Positions 60,976-64,000 of a stretch of 64,000 nt of DNA are shown here, piece by piece; the first letter of the stretch is position 1, and every line of letters begins with the position of its first letter. The notes beneath the pieces are model-generated. The model had not been told where the DNA came from, made no database searches, and was given only the letters and a program-made list of their open reading frames with translations. Source of the stretch: Streptomyces alboniger. Lineage in GTDB: Bacteria; Actinomycetota; Actinomycetes; Streptomycetales; Streptomycetaceae. Location of the stretch: assembly GCF_008704395.1 (NCBI RefSeq), contig NZ_CP023695.1:1550001-1614000 (forward strand), in the 5' to 3' direction. A program made the translations under genes and the position numbers.

Positions 60976-62606
60976 CAGATCGCGCGTTGCTCATCGGCAT
61001 CGACGAGTATCCGGATCCGCTGAACAACCTCAACAGTTGCGTCGCCGACACCGTCGCCTTCACCGACCTGCTCGGCCAACTCGACTTCGACAGTTCCGGA
61101 ATCCGTGTGCTGCTCAACGCGGACGCGACCCTGGCAGCGACCCGGGACGGTCTCGACTGGTTGCTGGACGAGGCCGAGGAGGGGGACCGCCTGGTCTTCT
61201 TCCAGTCCTCCCACGGGTACCGCTACCTCAAGGGTGACGTCATGACGGAGGTGCTCTGCGCCTACGACGAGTTCCTGGAGGACACCGAACTCGCCGAGCG
61301 CACCGCCCTCCTCCCCCAAGGCGTTCTCACCGTGGTGCTCGACTCCTGCCACTCAGGCGGCATGGAGAAGTCCCTCTTCCGCAGGGGCCTTCAGGAGACC
61401 GTGCGCACCAAGGTGTTCACGCCACCCCGGGAGAAGCTCCTGGAACGGGCCAAGTCGGTCTCCCTGGCGCGCGCGCTGAAGCCCTTCGGCCGCACCACCT
61501 TGCGCAACGAGGCGTCCCTGACCCTGAACATGGCGCACGTCCCCAACAAGGCGCCCAGGACCAAGGGCGCCATCACCGGGGCGAACGAGCTGAACGCGGT
61601 GCTCCTCACCGCCTGTCAGGCGGACCAGACCGCGGCGGCGGGCAGCGCCCCCACCAACGGGCTCTCGGCGTTCACCTACGCCCTGACCACGGAGATGGAC
61701 CGGTCGGCCTCCGTCTCCGCCCTGCGCGACCGAACCGTGACGCGCATCGAAGGCCTCAACATGAGCCAGACGCCCTGCGCCTTCGCTCCCTCGGATCAAC
61801 CGCACCTCCTCACCGAAACGTTTATCTCCCGGCAGCAGACAAAGAGCAAGGAGATGATCCGACAGGTCGAGGAGATGCTCAAAGAGGTGGCCTACGCAGG
61901 CGGTGGGCACAAACCTTCCACCCCTGGAAAGGGCGAAGGAATCTCAGCGAAAAGTCACACACCGGAGGTAAAGGGAATGAGCACGGTAGAGCTTGAGAAG
62001 TCGGTCGGCGCGGCCACCGAAAAGATACTCGCCGGCGTCAAGACGGCGGGTAAGAGCAAGTCGGTCTGGGGCAACGTCCCGTCCGGCCTGGACTACCAGC
62101 TGGACACGCAGACGGTCGCCGCCGTTCTCGCCCCCGCCATGGCGGCCGCGATTCCGGTGGACGGCAAGAGCTTCACGGTGCAAGCGTCCGTGACGGACAC
62201 GGACAATCTCCTCGACAAGGGCTTCTGGGACTCCGCGGCCAGGCTCGCACGGGTCGTCGTACCCGCCGTCCTCGACGAGCTGACCAAGAGCGGCGGTCCC
62301 GGGAAGGGTCACTCCAAGGCCGCCGACCCGGACGAGGTGAACCGTGAGATCGCACGGGCGGTCCCGTCGGCCCGGATGGGTGACCCGAAGTTCTTCGGGC
62401 TCGTGGAGACGCTGATCGGCATCGCGGCGCCGATCGTCATCAACGCGATCACCAAGGACTTCAAGCCCAACGAGCGTCCCACCGGCGGCAGGATCCAGGT
62501 CGATCTGCCGGCCGGCATGAGCGAGAGCGAGAGGAAGAGCTTCTGGGACGACGCCCTCGACGTGGTCAGTACGGCGCTGCCGTACGTCATCCGCGCCATC
62601 GCCTAG
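60972..62606 (+). CDS. Caspase-family (peptidase C14) protein with three repeated C-terminal amphipathic helices
   Basis: A 544-residue protein. Residues 1-280 are a caspase-like domain: ALLIGIDEYPDPLNNLNSCV opens the fold, the catalytic His81 lies in FFQSSHGYRY and Cys126 in VVLDSCHSGGM. A charged linker (about 285-345) follows, and the C-terminal part contains three similar segments at about 418-440, 474-495 and 524-544, each starting F[WF] and containing a mid-helix Pro (KGFWDSAARLARVVVPAVL; FFGLVETLIGIAAPIVINAI; FWDDALDVVSTALPYVIRAI). ATG 60972 has AAAGGG upstream. Prokaryotic caspases act mostly in conflict or cell-death systems; the next two genes encode a trypsin-like protease and a hydrolase. 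Confidence 0.9.
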   Translation: MTDRALLIGIDEYPDPLNNLNSCVADTVAFTDLLGQLDFDSSGIRVLLNADATLAATRDGLDWLLDEAEEGDRLVFFQSSHGYRYLKGDVMTEVLCAYDEFLEDTELAERTALLPQGVLTVVLDSCHSGGMEKSLFRRGLQETVRTKVFTPPREKLLERAKSVSLARALKPFGRTTLRNEASLTLNMAHVPNKAPRTKGAITGANELNAVLLTACQADQTAAAGSAPTNGLSAFTYALTTEMDRSASVSALRDRTVTRIEGLNMSQTPCAFAPSDQPHLLTETFISRQQTKSKEMIRQVEEMLKEVAYAGGGHKPSTPGKGEGISAKSHTPEVKGMSTVELEKSVGAATEKILAGVKTAGKSKSVWGNVPSGLDYQLDTQTVAAVLAPAMAAAIPVDGKSFTVQASVTDTDNLLDKGFWDSAARLARVVVPAVLDELTKSGGPGKGHSKAADPDEVNREIARAVPSARMGDPKFFGLVETLIGIAAPIVINAITKDFKPNERPTGGRIQVDLPAGMSESERKSFWDDALDVVSTALPYVIRAIA

Positions 62607-62617
62607 CGACCGGCGCG

Positions 62618-62650
62618 GGGACGGCGGCCGCCGCGAACGGCCGCCGTCCC
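62618..62650 (+). terminator. Strong 13-bp stem-loop between caspase and trypsin-like genes
   Basis: GGGACGGCGGCCG, 7-nt loop CCGCGAA, CGGCCGCCGTCCC: perfect 13-bp stem, 12 bp after the caspase stop and 34 bp before the protease ATG. Without a U-tract it could be a partial terminator or 3'-end stabiliser that sets the ratio of the two products. Confidence 0.6.
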
Positions 62651-62683
62651 GTCGGCATCCCACCCAGTGGAGGGACTTGCCCG

Positions 62684-63646
62684 ATGCCCGAAGACAACGC
62701 CGTCTCCGATGGGACGGCTGCTCGCTGGAGGGCCAGTGCCGGGCAGATCGCCGATACGGCGACAGCGCTGCGCGAGCGGGACCTGGCTCTGGCCAACGCC
62801 CCGGACGAGATCGAACGGCGTCAACGGCGGCTGGCCGACCAGGGGCTCGGCCTGGAGGCGCTCGTCGGCGACGACGACTCCGTCGGGACGAACTTCTTGA
62901 GTCGCGGCACCACCGCTGCCCGGTCGGTGAGTCGCGTGGTCAGCGTGGCGTCGCGCCGTGATCCGCCCGTCCCGCTCGCCACGGGAGTGCTGATCGCTCC
63001 ACGGCTGCTCCTGACGAACAACCATGTGGTGCCCGGCGAGGTCGATGCCGCGGAGGCGGCCGCGCAGTTCGGCTTCGAGGTCGATGAGGCGGGCCGTGAG
63101 GGTGAGTACGTGACCTGCGCGCTTGCCCCGGAAGTGTGCTGGTTCACCGACGAGGAGCTGGATTTCACCGTGGTGGCCGTCGCCGACTCGCACGGCGAGG
63201 CACCGGGAGAGGCCTACGGCTGGGTGCCGCTCATCGAGCAGACCGGGAAAGCGCTCAAGTGCGAGGTGCTGAACGTGATCCACCACCCCGGCGGCGAAAG
63301 GAAGCGGGTCAGCATCCGGGCGAACCGGATGGTGGCCCAGGACGAGATCTGGCTGCGGTACACCAGTGACACCCGGAAGGGCTCGTCGGGAGCGCCCGTC
63401 TTCAACGATCAGTGGGAGATGGTCGCGCTCCATCGCCGAGGTATCAAATTGCTGGACGAACAGGGAGCGCCGGTCGCCCGCGGCGGGGAGCGCTGGACAC
63501 CCGAGATGGGTCGTGACGCCGCTGTGTACATGGGAAACGAAGGCGCCAGGGTGAGCAGAATCGTCAAGCGGCTGAGAGCGGCCCCTCTCACCCCGCCGAT
63601 GCGGACCCTGATCGATGCGGCGATCGAGGCGGGTGCAGACGTATGA
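62684..63646 (+). CDS. Trypsin-like serine protease
   Basis: A 320-residue cytoplasmic protein (no signal peptide). After an N-terminal helical, charged region of about 75 residues (possible adaptor or coiled coil: RQRRLADQGLGLEALVG), the chymotrypsin-fold domain has His114 in LLTNNHVVPGE, Asp160 in EELDFTVVAVADS and Ser235 in RKGSSGAPVFND, with GEAYGWVPLIEQTGK between. GGAGGG precedes ATG 62684. Trypsin-like domains of this cytosolic type recur in bacterial conflict systems beside caspases. Its stop overlaps the next ATG. Confidence 0.88.
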   Translation: MPEDNAVSDGTAARWRASAGQIADTATALRERDLALANAPDEIERRQRRLADQGLGLEALVGDDDSVGTNFLSRGTTAARSVSRVVSVASRRDPPVPLATGVLIAPRLLLTNNHVVPGEVDAAEAAAQFGFEVDEAGREGEYVTCALAPEVCWFTDEELDFTVVAVADSHGEAPGEAYGWVPLIEQTGKALKCEVLNVIHHPGGERKRVSIRANRMVAQDEIWLRYTSDTRKGSSGAPVFNDQWEMVALHRRGIKLLDEQGAPVARGGERWTPEMGRDAAVYMGNEGARVSRIVKRLRAAPLTPPMRTLIDAAIEAGADV

Positions 63647-64000
63647 ACGCGACGTTGGTGTTGGTCCACGGCCGCAAGCAGGAGTGGAAGGACCCCGTCG
63701 AGCTCCGGCGCACATGGCAGGCGGGGCTGGCGGCAGGGCTTGTCAAAGCGGGCTTGCCGCCGGTGGACGGCCCCGTGCTCTTCCCGTACTTCGGGAACGT
63801 ACTGCGCAGGATCACTGACACCTTGGCCCAGAGCAATGCGGCCATCGACCTGGAAACGCTGCCCTCGGACCCCGACAGGCCGGGCCCGCTGCACCCCTGG
63901 CTGGGGTCGGACATCGGCGTGATGGAACGGAAGATGCTGGAGGACATGGCCGTCGGAGCGGGCTGGGTTCCCGGGAACGCCGACGACGACCTGGAACGCC
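63643..64000 (+). CDS. Alpha/beta-hydrolase-like protein, C-terminus outside window
   Basis: The first 119 residues only. ATG 63643 overlaps the protease stop (ATGA). LVLVHGRKQEWKDPVELRR is an oxyanion-type HG motif, followed by LFPYFGNVLRRITDTLAQ; the nucleophile elbow must lie beyond the window. Probably a lipase, esterase or peptidase, translationally coupled to the trypsin-like protease. Confidence 0.65.
   Translation, partial: MNATLVLVHGRKQEWKDPVELRRTWQAGLAAGLVKAGLPPVDGPVLFPYFGNVLRRITDTLAQSNAAIDLETLPSDPDRPGPLHPWLGSDIGVMERKMLEDMAVGAGWVPGNADDDLER

Noticed and set aside
60972..63646. Caspase as part of a type III-E CRISPR (craspase-like) or CBASS system
   Set aside because: No Cas, cyclase or CARF-type gene and no repeat array is within the window; the protein lacks TPR repeats typical of TPR-CHAT.

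Overview
The window is typical high-GC actinomycete chromosome, almost certainly Streptomyces. It has very strong G/C bias at codon third positions, frequent GTG/TTG starts, GTGA/ATGA stop-start overlaps, several TetR regulators, leaderless TAGCCT-ATG promoters, an ECF42-type sigma factor and extracellular enzymes with twin-Arg or Lys/Arg-rich signal peptides. I see no rRNA, tRNA or CRISPR array.

Region 1 (1-7 kb): an MDR oxidoreductase cut by the window edge, a His-rich metal-binding protein, then two divergent gene pairs flanking a TetR gene: APH-type kinase + ACAD11-like dehydrogenase, and SDR + acyl-CoA synthetase. These are the enzyme classes of the bacterial levulinate / 4-hydroxy-acid pathway, and both promoters carry the same palindrome. 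Region 2 (7-15 kb): a decayed erythromycin-esterase gene, an MHS-family transporter, an alpha/beta hydrolase, a large secreted penicillin-acylase-type Ntn hydrolase and two lineage-specific hypotheticals. Region 3 (15-24 kb): SoxR, then an acyl-CoA / alcohol / aldehyde block (MaoC hydratase, acyl-CoA dehydrogenase, Zn-alcohol dehydrogenase, aldehyde dehydrogenase) with three TetR regulators whose likely operators recur at distant promoters, a deleted DHFR-like gene and an EamA exporter.

Region 4 (24-37 kb): an ECF42 sigma / DGPF-protein pair with a matching promoter, a secreted subtilisin, a CitMHS citrate transporter coupled to an MFS gene, a molybdopterin oxidoreductase, homogentisate dioxygenase with a GntR regulator, and an orphan specificity-domain-like protein. 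Region 5 (37-50.5 kb): a membrane Ser/Thr kinase, a secreted GDSL lipase, and an exopolysaccharide locus: small membrane protein, FemAB-like acyltransferase, two GT2 glycosyltransferases, NodB deacetylase, a 1329-residue fusion of a Wzx-type flippase to a second polytopic domain, and a membrane-anchored GH39-like hydrolase in convergent orientation.

Region 6 (50.5-59.6 kb): an AAA ATPase, an Imm-5-like protein with 6-residue N-terminal repeats, a YtrA-type GntR, a double GNAT, a DUF402 protein, a methyltransferase-NUDIX fusion, a 46-residue basic protein and the tctCBA tricarboxylate transporter with a divergent CitB-class response regulator that has no partner kinase here. Region 7 (59.6-64 kb): an IS4-type transposase lacking its C-terminus, followed by a co-directional triad of caspase-like protease, trypsin-like protease and alpha/beta hydrolase (cut by the window end). 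This triad is the best candidate for an undescribed system: two proteases of different classes, one carrying three repeated amphipathic 'FW...P' helices, next to a degraded mobile element. All functional statements are inferred from reading the sequence; no database search was run.
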